Shown one piece after another: positions 10,616-19,604 of a stretch of DNA of 64,000 nt; position 1 is the stretch's first letter, and each line of letters begins with the position of its first letter. The notes below the pieces were generated by a model, which worked only from the letters and a program-made list of their open reading frames with translations, was not told the DNA's origin and did not search any database. The position numbers were made by a program, and so were the translations under genes. The stretch covers positions 1 to 64,000 of the forward strand of contig NZ_SBII01000009.1 of assembly GCF_004028155.1 (NCBI RefSeq), written 5' to 3'. Origin of the DNA: Flavobacterium cerinum (lineage in GTDB: Bacteria; Bacteroidota; Bacteroidia; Flavobacteriales; Flavobacteriaceae).

Positions 10616-11428
10616 ATGAAAAAATTCTACATCTTAGCAGCAGCTTTTACACTTACTACTGTTGCTGTAAATGCTCAGGAAAATTTAATTGTTAATGGAA
10701 ATTTTGAAAACTGGACAGCGGAAAATCCTGTAAACTTCACTAAAGCAGGAACTACAGTTCTTTATAATGACCTTTTAACTAAAGAAACCACAATATCAAA
10801 AAGTGGTAATTCGGTAAAACAAATATCAAAAGCACAAGGATCTACACAGTATTTAGAGTACAGTAACTTACTACCTGTTACTGCCGGAAAATCTTACACT
10901 ATCAGTTACTGGTATCTGGACAATGACAATAAAGCAAGTACAAGATTATGGTCTACATGGCTTGATGCAGATAAAAAAGCATTAGCAACTGAACTACAAG
11001 CTGCTGTACAACTTGAAGCTTATTCTACAGACGGTCCAAACTGGGTAAACAAAGTAGTTACTGTTACTGCACCTGCAGGAGCTATATTTTTCAGATACCA
11101 GGTTAGAGCTTACCACCAGGGTGGTATTGGCGGAGGTTACATTTACTATGATGATTTATCATTCCAAGATAATGGTGTAGCAGGAGTTAATGAAAACAAC
11201 ATCTCTGGTCTTAAAATGTACCCTAACCCACTTACAGGAAATGTACTTAACATAACATCTGATAATAATACAGAAAAAACTGTAGCTATCTATGATGTAG
11301 TTGGTAAACAAGTAGTAAACACTACAACTACTGATGGTACTGTTAATGCAGATTTAAACAGTGGAATCTATATTGTTAGAATTACTGAAGAAGGTAAAGT
11401 TGCTACAAAAAAATTAGTAGTAAAATAA
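10616..11428 (+). CDS. CBM-like beta-sandwich protein with T9SS type A sorting domain
   Basis: The product has 270 residues. The signal peptide is about residues 1-20 (MKKFYILAAAFTLTTVAVNAQ). Residues 21-190 start with NLIVNGNFENW and end with YIYYDDLSF, the usual first and last strands of carbohydrate-binding-type jelly-roll domains (CBM4/9-like). This is a fold-level resemblance, so the ligand is unknown. The last 75 residues (MYPNPLTGNVLNITSDNN to VATKKLVVK) are a typical type A sorting domain. There is no enzymatic domain. The gene stands alone between two terminators, so it has its own transcription unit. A small secreted binding or matrix protein is the best description. Confidence 0.8.
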   Translation: MKKFYILAAAFTLTTVAVNAQENLIVNGNFENWTAENPVNFTKAGTTVLYNDLLTKETTISKSGNSVKQISKAQGSTQYLEYSNLLPVTAGKSYTISYWYLDNDNKASTRLWSTWLDADKKALATELQAAVQLEAYSTDGPNWVNKVVTVTAPAGAIFFRYQVRAYHQGGIGGGYIYYDDLSFQDNGVAGVNENNISGLKMYPNPLTGNVLNITSDNNTEKTVAIYDVVGKQVVNTTTTDGTVNADLNSGIYIVRITEEGKVATKKLVVK

Positions 11429-11445
11429 TCTCATCACAATAGTTA

Positions 11446-11475
11446 AAAAAGCATCCGCCACAACGGATGCTTTTT
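11446..11475 (+). terminator. Rho-independent terminator
   Basis: AAAAAGCATCCG pairs with CGGATGCTTTTT around CCACAA. It lies 18 nt after the CBM-like gene. An ATG at 11467 falls inside this hairpin, which argues against it as the start of the next gene. Confidence 0.85.
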
Positions 11476-11514
11476 ATTTTTATATCAACCCCGTACTGTG
11501 TATCATTATCGATC

Positions 11515-13809
11515 ATGAAAACACGTTTTACATTCTTTTTGGCATTATTCTTTTTAGCATTTACACAAAGCCTACTAGCTCAGTATGTACAGGTAAATGA
11601 TACTTATACCGCACAACAATTGGTAGATGCATTAGTAGATGGTTCTTGTGCCCAAATTTCTAATATTACTTTTAAAGGTGCTCCTAATAGAAAAAGTTCC
11701 GGTTATTTTACTAATGGTGGATCTACATTTCCTTTTAGCAATGGTATCGTATTGAGTTCCGGTTATGCTGCTTCGGTTACCGGACCTAATGATTCATTGC
11801 TTAGCGAAGGTGGCACCGAGTGGCTGGGAGATAATGACCTTGAAACTGCATTGAACGTTAGCAATACCATTAATGCTACTATTTTAGAATTTGACTTTGT
11901 TCCTTTTACAGATAAAATCAGTTTTGATTACATCTTTGCTTCAGAGCAATATCTTACCAGTATAAACTCTCAAAACCAATGTAATTACACAGATGGTTTT
12001 GCTTTTCTTATTAAAGAAGTTAGTGGTTCTGCTCCTTACAAAAATCTTGCTGTAGTACCCGGAACTAATATACCTGTAAAAGTAAATACAGTGAGAGGAG
12101 AAGGTGTATGCCCATCGGCAAACGAACAGTATTTTGGTGGTTTTAGCGGCCCTAACCACCCTATAAACTTTAATGGCCAAACAATCGCCTTAAAAGCAGA
12201 AACTGATGTAAATGCAGGGTCTTTATACCATATAAAACTGGTAGTGGCAGATCAGGGAAATAACCTTTATGATTCGGCTATATTTTTAGGCGGCGGGAGT
12301 TTTAGAAACACTACAGATCTTGGACCCGATCGTTTACTGGCAACTAAGAATCCGCTTTGCCCAAATGAGACCATTACACTAGATGCTACTACTATGAATG
12401 CTTCAGGCTACCAATGGTCTAAAAATGGTGCTGAGCTGCCCGGAAAAACTGCTCCACTTTACACTGTAACCTCAGAAGGAGAATACACTGTTGCTATAAA
12501 GATTACAGCCACTTGTTTTTCTAAAGGAAAGATCAAAATAGAATATGCTTCGCTCCCACCTTCACAAACATATACACTATTACAGTGCGATGAAAATAAC
12601 GATGGAATTACAAACTTTAACCTGAATCTTGCTACTGAGATTATTACTAATAACAACACCGCATTTACTGTACAGTATTTTGTAGATTCAACTGATGCCA
12701 ACCTCAATATCAACCCGATCGTTAATACGACAGCATTCCAGAATATAACTCTAAATCAACAGATATCTGCAAGAGTAACAAATCAATATGGATGCTTTGC
12801 TATAAGTACGCTAACCCTACTAACATCTGCTAACGGATTAACCAATCCTGATCCTCAGGCAAAATGTGATGAAGACGGAATTGAAGACGGTCTTACTTCG
12901 TTTGACCTCACAATTAGCAATGCGCAAATACTACAAAACCTGCCTGCCAATCTGCAATTACGTTACTTTACATCAGGAGCTGATGCTTTGGCTTCCATAA
13001 ATCCTATAAGTACTCCGGAGAACTTTATAAACACCGCAGCTTATAACCAAACCATTTATGGCAGAATTTATAATGGCAGTGATTGTTACAGTATTATAAA
13101 ACTTAATCTCATTGTATATACTTTTGGTAACGGCTTTAAAAACGAAGATGTTATTTTATGTGAAGACAATATCATAACTCTTGATGCAGGTGCCGGGTTT
13201 ACCAGTTATAGCTGGAATACAGTTCCGATACAAAACACACAAACAATAAATATCAATCAACCTGGCAGTTATACCATTACAGCTGTAAACAGCAATGGCT
13301 GCAAAGGTTCTAAAACATTTACAGTACTTCCTTCTGCTCCTGCAACCGGAGCTATCATAGATATTGACGATTTTAGAGGAAACAACAATTCAATTACAAT
13401 AACTCCACAAGGGATCGGTAAGTATGAATTTTCCATTGATGGAAAAAATTACCAGAATGAGAATGTATTTAAAGACCTGATAACTGGTAAATACACCATT
13501 TATATTAATGACAAAAATGGCTGTGGAAATTATTCTGAGGTTATTTACATTCTTGATTATCAAAAATTCTTTACTCCCAACAATGATAATATTAACGATG
13601 TTTGGAGAATACCGTATTTGAGTTTACTTCCAAAATCGGAAGTACTGATCTTTGACCGTTATGGAAAGCTTCTCACAGGATTTAAAGGCACGGGGCCGGG
13701 ATGGGATGGAACTTATAACGGCAGGCCCTTACCCGCAACAGACTACTGGTTTGTAATCCATCTTGAAACAGGAAGAACTATTAAAGGACATTTTTCTTTA
13801 CTACGCTAA
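11515..13809 (+). CDS. Choice-of-anchor L protein with T9SS type B (gliding-associated) sorting domain
   Basis: The start at 11515 gives 764 residues with a clear signal peptide (MKTRFTFFLALFFLAFTQSL). The longer frame from 11467 would begin inside the upstream terminator. Residues of about 30-270 hold the choice-of-anchor L domain, recognisable by FPFSNGIVLSSGYA, the strand ISFDYIFASEQY and DGFAFLIK. Ig-like and other beta domains follow. The C-terminal 90 residues start at FTPNNDNINDVWRIPYLS and end in PATDYWF and GHFSLLR, a type B sorting domain like the partial gene at base 1. Choice-of-anchor L proteins are surface proteins of unknown role. The type B domain implies export by T9SS with possible cell-surface attachment. 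A bidirectional terminator follows. Confidence 0.88.
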   Translation: MKTRFTFFLALFFLAFTQSLLAQYVQVNDTYTAQQLVDALVDGSCAQISNITFKGAPNRKSSGYFTNGGSTFPFSNGIVLSSGYAASVTGPNDSLLSEGGTEWLGDNDLETALNVSNTINATILEFDFVPFTDKISFDYIFASEQYLTSINSQNQCNYTDGFAFLIKEVSGSAPYKNLAVVPGTNIPVKVNTVRGEGVCPSANEQYFGGFSGPNHPINFNGQTIALKAETDVNAGSLYHIKLVVADQGNNLYDSAIFLGGGSFRNTTDLGPDRLLATKNPLCPNETITLDATTMNASGYQWSKNGAELPGKTAPLYTVTSEGEYTVAIKITATCFSKGKIKIEYASLPPSQTYTLLQCDENNDGITNFNLNLATEIITNNNTAFTVQYFVDSTDANLNINPIVNTTAFQNITLNQQISARVTNQYGCFAISTLTLLTSANGLTNPDPQAKCDEDGIEDGLTSFDLTISNAQILQNLPANLQLRYFTSGADALASINPISTPENFINTAAYNQTIYGRIYNGSDCYSIIKLNLIVYTFGNGFKNEDVILCEDNIITLDAGAGFTSYSWNTVPIQNTQTININQPGSYTITAVNSNGCKGSKTFTVLPSAPATGAIIDIDDFRGNNNSITITPQGIGKYEFSIDGKNYQNENVFKDLITGKYTIYINDKNGCGNYSEVIYILDYQKFFTPNNDNINDVWRIPYLSLLPKSEVLIFDRYGKLLTGFKGTGPGWDGTYNGRPLPATDYWFVIHLETGRTIKGHFSLLR

Positions 13810-13827
13810 TTTCATATTTATAGAAAA

Positions 13828-13866
13828 TAAAAAAAGAGTTCGTGATTTACGAACTCTTTTTTTATT
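13828..13866. terminator. Bidirectional terminator between convergent genes
   Basis: AAAAAGAGTTCGT pairs perfectly with ACGAACTCTTTTT around a 5-nt loop, with an A-run before and a T-run after. It can therefore serve both the choice-of-anchor L gene and the minus-strand EEP gene. Confidence 0.85.
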
Positions 13867-13880
13867 TAGGCAATTGCTAT

Positions 13881-14963
13881 TTACATCTGCTTTATCAGGT
13901 AAAGGTAAACCGGTAAGTGGTCACTATATCCTATTTCACCATTCCAGTTTCTGTTAGGATACCCTTTATACTGCCCCGATGCCTGGAACATATAAGGCTT
14001 TTTAAACACGCTTGCTTTCCAAAAACGAAATGAGGTATAATCTTTTCTTATTAACGGCTCTGTGATGATCATTTGATCAAATAGATCCCATGCATCTCTA
14101 TAGGCAAGTGTACCAATTCCTTTTTTAGACATTTCTTCCATCGGATTGAACATTCCAAAAGGTTTTACATCTTCTTTTCTCGCCTTAGCACCCAAAACCT
14201 TTTTAATACTCTTATTGTAAGGCCCATCATTTAAATCGCCCATAGTGATCACTTTAGCATCTGGGTTAAGCTTATACAGGGAATCTATAATTTTCATGTT
14301 TAAAGCTGCTGCCGCTTCTCGCAAATGGCTGCTTGCCGCTTCTCCTCCTCTACGCGATGGCCAGTGATTCACAATAAAATGAACCTCTTCCCCATCCAAC
14401 AAGCCGCTTACCAGTAATTGATCCCTCGTAAAAATCCTGTTTGAATTTGGGTCAACTTCTGCTTTGTCGTCTTTATCGGCCTGTTCAACTTTTTCTTTGC
14501 TTTCCGGCTTAGCAAACTCATCATATATAAGTAGAGGTACATTTATATATGAGGTAGGTTTAAAATGCTTTTTTTGGTACAGCAAAGCATTATCAATTCC
14601 CCTTTTGTCGGGAGAATCAAAATGTACAATTCCGTAATCTTTACCTATAAGCTGAGGGTCTTTAACTAATGCTTCCAGTACTCTTTGATTTTCTATTTCT
14701 GCCAGTCCTATTATGGTAGGCGAATTTGGATTTTCATCGGTACCAATTAATGAAATTACCTTTGCAAGGTTACTTACTTTCTTTTTGAAGTTTTTTGGTG
14801 TATACACCCATTCATCATCTCTTGTTTTTGGATCATTAATCGTATCATAGAAATTTTCTACGTTGTAAAATGCGATCGTGTGCACCTTAAATTGTTTTTC
14901 TTGAGCCGACAATTGCAGAATTGCAGCGATAGTGAAAGATAAGGTTAATAAATTTTTAATCAT
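13881..14963 (-). CDS. Secreted endonuclease/exonuclease/phosphatase (EEP) family protein
   Basis: The 360-residue product has a signal peptide ending near LQLSAQ (residue 21). The EEP fold motifs are all present: YNVENFYD with Asn34, LAEIENQ with Glu89/Glu91, IDNALLY, the catalytic-type histidine in VNHWPSRRGG (His200), GDLND (Asp243, Asn245) and the terminal SDH (Asp348, His349). The family includes DNase I-like nucleases and phosphodiesterases, all metal dependent. There is no T9SS sorting domain, so a periplasmic location is likely. The gene is divergent from the TonB receptor and DUF5689 operon, with -7 promoter boxes for both directions in the gap. Co-regulation with that receptor and a role in nucleic acid or phosphoester use are inferred. 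Confidence 0.87.
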   Translation of the reverse strand: MIKNLLTLSFTIAAILQLSAQEKQFKVHTIAFYNVENFYDTINDPKTRDDEWVYTPKNFKKKVSNLAKVISLIGTDENPNSPTIIGLAEIENQRVLEALVKDPQLIGKDYGIVHFDSPDKRGIDNALLYQKKHFKPTSYINVPLLIYDEFAKPESKEKVEQADKDDKAEVDPNSNRIFTRDQLLVSGLLDGEEVHFIVNHWPSRRGGEAASSHLREAAAALNMKIIDSLYKLNPDAKVITMGDLNDGPYNKSIKKVLGAKARKEDVKPFGMFNPMEEMSKKGIGTLAYRDAWDLFDQMIITEPLIRKDYTSFRFWKASVFKKPYMFQASGQYKGYPNRNWNGEIGYSDHLPVYLYLIKQM

Positions 14964-15010
14964 TTTGACGGTATATTAAGTAAATATCAAGTTTAGTTTA
15001 AACTCCGGAG

Positions 15011-15046
15011 CAAAAGTAAATAGGTTTATCAAAACATCTAATTTTG
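15011..15046. promoter_or_regulatory. Divergent promoter pair, EEP nuclease / TonB receptor
   Basis: Two perfect Bacteroidota -7 boxes face opposite ways. TACTTTTG lies on the minus strand (15018-15011), 47 nt before the EEP start. TAATTTTG lies on the plus strand (15039-15046), 55 nt before the receptor start at 15102. No clear -33 TTG was found at the usual spacing for either one. Confidence 0.5.
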
Positions 15047-15101
15047 CTCGCGTTAAGAAATTTTTAACTTAATGATTGCAGGATTAACTTTAACTAAATC
15101 T

Positions 15102-17993
15102 ATGAAAAAACTATTCTTTGGCCTTTTACTGTTTGCGCAGGTATTCACCTGTTGGGCTCAGCAAAATTCAGTAATAAAAGGTACCGTAATTGACTCCAAA
15201 ACGCAGCGCGCATTGCAAGATGTAGCTGCCACACTTCAAAGCGTAAATCTTGTAGTTACTACAAACCCTGAAGGTCTTTTTGTATTTGACAATGTTGCCG
15301 AAGGTAAACACACAGTACTAATAAGCAGTGCCGGGTACACACCTAAAACATTTGATGTTGAAATCACAAAAGGACAGCAACTGGACTTAGGTACTATTGT
15401 GCTTCAGTATGATATTACATCTGAACAGCAGCTAAGCCTTATAACCCTTACAGAGAATGATCTTGGTGATGATAACAGTGGTTCTGAAAACACCGCAGGT
15501 TTATTACAGGCATCAAGAGATGCTTTTCAGCAAACAGCTGCATTTAACTGGGGACAGGCTCGTTATAGAATAAGAGGATTAGATAACGAATATGGTGTTA
15601 CCATGATAAATGGTATCTCTATGAATAAACTTTATGATGGAAGACCACAATGGGGTAACTGGGGAGGTCTAAACGATGCTACAAGAAACCAGGAATTCAC
15701 AATGGGTTCAGGTACATCTGATTATACTTTTGGTAGTATTCTTGGAACTCAGGAAATTAATACAAGGGCATCTATTTTCAGACCGGGTACACGTATCTCT
15801 TTTGCAGGAACTAATACCAATTACAACTGGAGAGCAATGGCTACCCATGCTTCAGGAATGGATAAAGATGGTTTTGCCTATGTAATTTCTGCTTCACGCA
15901 GGTGGGCCAATGAAGGTTATTTTGAAGGTACAGATTATGGAGCAAATTCATTCTTTGCCAGTGTAGAGAAACGTTTCAGCGACAAACACAGTTTAAACTT
16001 TACCAGTATCTATGCACAAAACAGCCGTGGAAAAAACTCTCCTAATACAAAAGAAGTTACTGCTTTGGCTGGCGAAAAATACAATTCATACTGGGGTTAC
16101 CAGAATGGCCAAAAAAGAAACTCTAGAGATAAAGATGTTGAAGAGCCTGTCTTTATGTTGAGCCATTACTGGACAATTAGTGAGAGAACGACATTAAATA
16201 CAAATGTATCCTATCAGTTTGGGAAAATTGGTAACAGCCGTATCGATTATCAAAATGTAGATAACCCGGATCCTACTTATTACAGGAATCTTCCAAGCTA
16301 TTACAGCTCTCAATTTGGAGATCCTTTAAATACCTCTGAATTACAGCCGGGCGGTCTTGGCGGACACTACATTGGTAACAACGAATCAAACAAGTACTTA
16401 ACCGACCAGACACGAGAACGTTTTTTAGCAAACAAACAAATAGACTGGAACGGTATGTATATGGCTAACACAAATGCTGTAACCGATGCTAACAATAATG
16501 AAATAGGAAGAACACCAGGTGTGAGCAGATATGTATTATATGAAGATAGAACAGATGATAAAACCTGGAGTGCAAATAGTATTTTGAACTCACAATTGTC
16601 GGATAATATAGCATTAAATGCAGGGGTAACTTTAAAAAAATTAAAGTCGCACAACTTCCAGAACCTTCTTGATCTTTTAGGTGGTGCTTATTATAATGAT
16701 ATTGATCCTTTCTATGCTGGTAACCAGGGACAGGCAGATTTAAACAATCCTAACAGACAGGTAGGTGTTGGAGATACTTTTGGCTACAACTATAATTTAA
16801 CGGCCGATTATTATGACGCATTTGCACAATTTAAATTCTCTTACAATAAAGTAGATTTTTATGCTGCAGGAAATTACTCAAGATCTGATTACCAAAGAGA
16901 AGGTTTATACAAAAATGGTATCTATGCGAATAACTCTTTTGGAAAAAGCGAAAAAATTGATTTCAATAATTATGGCGTAAAAGGTGGTTTAACTTATAAA
17001 CTAACAGGAAGACATCTTCTATCTGTTAATGGTATTTACATGACCAAAGCACCAACACTTAGAAATACTTTCCCTAATGCAAGATTAAACAACACTATCG
17101 TTAATGATATTGACAGTGAAAATATTTCAAGCATTGATGCCAGCTATATTATAAGAACTCCTAAATTAAAAGCGAGATTAACAGGTTTCTATTCTAAAAT
17201 AGACAATGCTACCGAAACTTCTTTCTTCTTTGCTGAAGGAGTTGTTGAAGGATCGGGATCTGATGCTAATGCATTTATTGCTGAAACAGTAACTGATATT
17301 TCTAAAAAACAAATGGGACTTGAGTTAGGTATCGAATACCAGTTCTCTCCAAGTATAAAAGTGACTGCAGCTGCAGCTTACGGACAATACACTTATGCTA
17401 ACAACCCAAATGTTTCTGTTAATAATGATGCTTTTGCTGCCTTAGCTGAAGAAGTTAATGTACAGCCGGTACCGGGACAAACAGCAGCAACAGATTTTGG
17501 AAAAGCAAGCTTAAAAGATTACAAACTTCCTGGTATGCCACAACAGGCTTACTCAATAGGGATTGAATACAGAGATCCTAAATACTGGTGGATTGGGGCA
17601 AATGCTAACTTCTTAGCAAGTAACTACATTGATGTTTCTGCTTTATTAAGAACAAGTAATTTCCTTAAAGACCCGGAAACAGGATATCAATTTTCTGAAG
17701 CTACAGATACACGAGCAAGACAATTGCTTAAACAGGAAAAATTTGAAGATTTCTATTTGTTTAATCTTACAGGCGGGAAATCATGGAAAGTTGGAAACAG
17801 CACTCTTGGATTCTTTGCAAGTATAAATAACGTATTTGACGTAACGTATAAAACCGGTGGTTTTGAACAGGGACGTAATGCTACTTACAGACAATTAAAC
17901 CAGGACGTTTCCAGCGGAACTCCTTCTTTTGCTCCAAAATACTTCTATGGTTACGGAAGAACCTTTTTTGTAAATCTTTATATCAATATTTAA
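15102..17993 (+). CDS. TonB-dependent outer-membrane receptor with N-terminal carboxypeptidase-like domain
   Basis: The start at 15102 (MKKLFFGLLLFAQVFTCWAQ) gives a proper signal peptide and 963 residues; an in-frame ATG at 15072 adds ten residues ahead of it. After the signal peptide comes a carboxypeptidase-regulatory-like domain (VIKGTVIDSKTQRALQDV onward, about 80 residues) and then a plug domain (RYRIRGLDNEYGVTMINGI). A 22-strand-type barrel rich in aromatic-ended strands follows, ending in FFVNLYINI. Such receptors import large substrates using TonB-ExbBD energy. No SusD partner follows; instead a DUF5689 lipoprotein begins 13 nt later and is probably its surface partner. The divergent EEP nuclease and the nearby endonuclease I suggest a nucleic-acid-derived substrate, which is inference. 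Confidence 0.88.
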   Translation: MKKLFFGLLLFAQVFTCWAQQNSVIKGTVIDSKTQRALQDVAATLQSVNLVVTTNPEGLFVFDNVAEGKHTVLISSAGYTPKTFDVEITKGQQLDLGTIVLQYDITSEQQLSLITLTENDLGDDNSGSENTAGLLQASRDAFQQTAAFNWGQARYRIRGLDNEYGVTMINGISMNKLYDGRPQWGNWGGLNDATRNQEFTMGSGTSDYTFGSILGTQEINTRASIFRPGTRISFAGTNTNYNWRAMATHASGMDKDGFAYVISASRRWANEGYFEGTDYGANSFFASVEKRFSDKHSLNFTSIYAQNSRGKNSPNTKEVTALAGEKYNSYWGYQNGQKRNSRDKDVEEPVFMLSHYWTISERTTLNTNVSYQFGKIGNSRIDYQNVDNPDPTYYRNLPSYYSSQFGDPLNTSELQPGGLGGHYIGNNESNKYLTDQTRERFLANKQIDWNGMYMANTNAVTDANNNEIGRTPGVSRYVLYEDRTDDKTWSANSILNSQLSDNIALNAGVTLKKLKSHNFQNLLDLLGGAYYNDIDPFYAGNQGQADLNNPNRQVGVGDTFGYNYNLTADYYDAFAQFKFSYNKVDFYAAGNYSRSDYQREGLYKNGIYANNSFGKSEKIDFNNYGVKGGLTYKLTGRHLLSVNGIYMTKAPTLRNTFPNARLNNTIVNDIDSENISSIDASYIIRTPKLKARLTGFYSKIDNATETSFFFAEGVVEGSGSDANAFIAETVTDISKKQMGLELGIEYQFSPSIKVTAAAAYGQYTYANNPNVSVNNDAFAALAEEVNVQPVPGQTAATDFGKASLKDYKLPGMPQQAYSIGIEYRDPKYWWIGANANFLASNYIDVSALLRTSNFLKDPETGYQFSEATDTRARQLLKQEKFEDFYLFNLTGGKSWKVGNSTLGFFASINNVFDVTYKTGGFEQGRNATYRQLNQDVSSGTPSFAPKYFYGYGRTFFVNLYINI

Positions 17994-18006
17994 AAAACAC
18001 TATACT

Positions 18007-18843
18007 ATGAAAACTATATTTAATACATCTATACTGGCACTTGCATTAACAACTGGTTTATTAATGAGCTGTGCAAACGACGACGATTACAAAACTCCTG
18101 TATTAGCCTGTACTGAGACTTCTCTTGTAAAAAACATGGAGCCTAAAGACATTGTAGCGACAAGCGCGGTTAAACCTTACAGCGGACTTAAAAACGGCAT
18201 TATAGAAGCCTACGTTACCTCTAGTGATATTGGCGGTAACTTCTTTAAATCAGTTTCATTACAAACTCTGGACGGAACTTTTGGTTTTAGTGTTCCTGCC
18301 GATGTCTCTACTGTATTTAAAAAATTTGAACCGGGAAGAAAAGTCCTTATTCAACTGGACAATACATATGTAGATATCAAATTTGGCTCATTAAGAATTG
18401 GAGCTTTGTTTAATGCAAATACATCAAATGCTGAAGTTGGAAGACTTTCTGCAACAGATTTTGAAAAAGTTGTCGTTCGTTCATGTACTAAAGTAAGTGA
18501 AGAAGATCTTGTACAGAGAGTTACTATAGAAAAAGCATTATCAGATAAGCGTATAAATACACTAATTGAACTTCAAAATGTAAAGTTTAGTAAAGTTGCA
18601 GTTGGCAAAACGTATTATGACAAAAACAATCAGCTTGGTGGTGCTACAAACTATTATATAGTTGATGATACTGGAAACCAAATTATTTTCAGAACGAGCA
18701 GTTTTGCTAACTACAAAGACAGTAAAGTACCAAACGGTTCTGGAACAGTGAGAGGTGTGTTAACCAAGTTCAACTCAGATTACCAGTTCATTGCCCGATC
18801 TGAAGACGATATTAAACTAACAAATCCAAGAGTTGGAGAATAA
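18007..18843 (+). CDS. DUF5689 domain lipoprotein
   Basis: The 278-residue product has a lipoprotein signal peptide with lipobox LMSC (Cys at residue 22). The mature N-terminus is Cys-Ala-Asn-Asp-Asp-Asp-Tyr. Acidic residues just after the lipidated cysteine resemble the Bacteroidota lipoprotein export signal, so surface exposure is plausible. The rest matches DUF5689: SGLKNGIIEAYVTSSDIGGN, then FKSVSLQTLDGTFGFSV, and a second half with ITLIEL-type strands and GTVRGVLTKF near the end. The arrangement of short strands suggests paired OB-like domains, which is fold inference only. It is cotranscribed with the TonB receptor (13-nt gap) and probably acts as its surface-exposed partner. Confidence 0.82.
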   Translation: MKTIFNTSILALALTTGLLMSCANDDDYKTPVLACTETSLVKNMEPKDIVATSAVKPYSGLKNGIIEAYVTSSDIGGNFFKSVSLQTLDGTFGFSVPADVSTVFKKFEPGRKVLIQLDNTYVDIKFGSLRIGALFNANTSNAEVGRLSATDFEKVVVRSCTKVSEEDLVQRVTIEKALSDKRINTLIELQNVKFSKVAVGKTYYDKNNQLGGATNYYIVDDTGNQIIFRTSSFANYKDSKVPNGSGTVRGVLTKFNSDYQFIARSEDDIKLTNPRVGE

Positions 18844-18850
18844 TCGTATC

Positions 18851-18916
18851 AAGATTAAATTTCAATAAAAAAGAGCCACTGTAACAAGTGGCTCTTTTTT
18901 ATTGAAATTTAATCTT
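18851..18916. terminator. Bidirectional terminator with 30-bp perfect arms
   Basis: The arms 18851-18880 and 18887-18916 are exact reverse complements over 30 bp with a 6-nt loop (GTAACA). The GC-rich core is AAGAGCCACT / AGTGGCTCTT, flanked by A and T runs. It lies between the convergent DUF5689 gene and the minus-strand regulator gene. Confidence 0.9.
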
Positions 18917-18923
18917 TGCCAAA

Positions 18924-19601
18924 TTAATCTACTAAATTTTCCATAGAAACATATTCATTTTGGATTGCATATATTATTAAGCCAATCATATTTTTACATT
19001 CGGTTTTTCTAAGTAAATTATTTCTATGACCTTCTACTGTTCTTGAACTCAAAAATAATTTTTCGGCAATCTCGACACCGCTATACTGCTTACATATTAG
19101 TTTTAGAACCTCTACTTCCCTATTAGTTAACTGTTCGTCGTCAAACCTGCTTTTGGCTTTCTTCTTTGGAAGAATAATGCATTCGTGTATTACCTTCAAT
19201 ACATAATCGTTATAATAATACCCGTTAGTGTGAACTTCGTTAATAGTAGTTATTAATTCCTGAGGTGTTGTGTTCTTTACCAAATAGGATACAGCCCCTA
19301 CATCGATCATATTTGCTATAAATGATTTTGTATGGTAGCTTGTGAGCGCTATTATTTTAATATCCGGATAAGTTGCCCTGAGAATTTTTGTAGTCTCAAC
19401 TCCATTAAGAACAGGCATTTTAAGATCTATAATTACAATGTCGGGAAGCGTGCTTTGCCCGTTTAAAAACGTAATGAGTTCCTGACCGTTTGAAGCTTCG
19501 AAAATAACATTGATATTCTTTTGTTTTTCGAGGATAAAAGATATTCCTTTTCGAAACAAAGCTTCATCGTCTGCTAGTACTATTTTAATATTATCATTCA
19601 T
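18924..19601 (-). CDS. NarL/FixJ-type response regulator (module 1)
   Basis: The 225-residue product has an N-terminal receiver domain with the acidic pair Asp11-Asp12, phosphoacceptor Asp59 in IIDLKMP and a conserved Lys in LVKNTTP. The C-terminal LuxR-type HTH is LTNREVEVLKLICKQY then SSRTVEGHRNN. It is a typical DNA-binding partner of a HisKA_3 kinase and is encoded 3 nt after such a kinase. The regulator at 31258 is a clear paralogue with the same ending style (GLIIYAIQNE versus GLVIYAIQHE). Target genes are unknown. Nearby candidates are the tail-collar gene and its own operon, whose shared upstream gap carries an ACGTA-containing motif. Confidence 0.92.
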   Translation of the reverse strand: MNDNIKIVLADDEALFRKGISFILEKQKNINVIFEASNGQELITFLNGQSTLPDIVIIDLKMPVLNGVETTKILRATYPDIKIIALTSYHTKSFIANMIDVGAVSYLVKNTTPQELITTINEVHTNGYYYNDYVLKVIHECIILPKKKAKSRFDDEQLTNREVEVLKLICKQYSGVEIAEKLFLSSRTVEGHRNNLLRKTECKNMIGLIIYAIQNEYVSMENLVD

Positions 19602-19604
19602 AAT

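Noticed and set aside
13763..13957. Plus-strand frame spanning a terminator between convergent genes
   Set aside because: It overlaps two well supported genes and reads through a strong hairpin.
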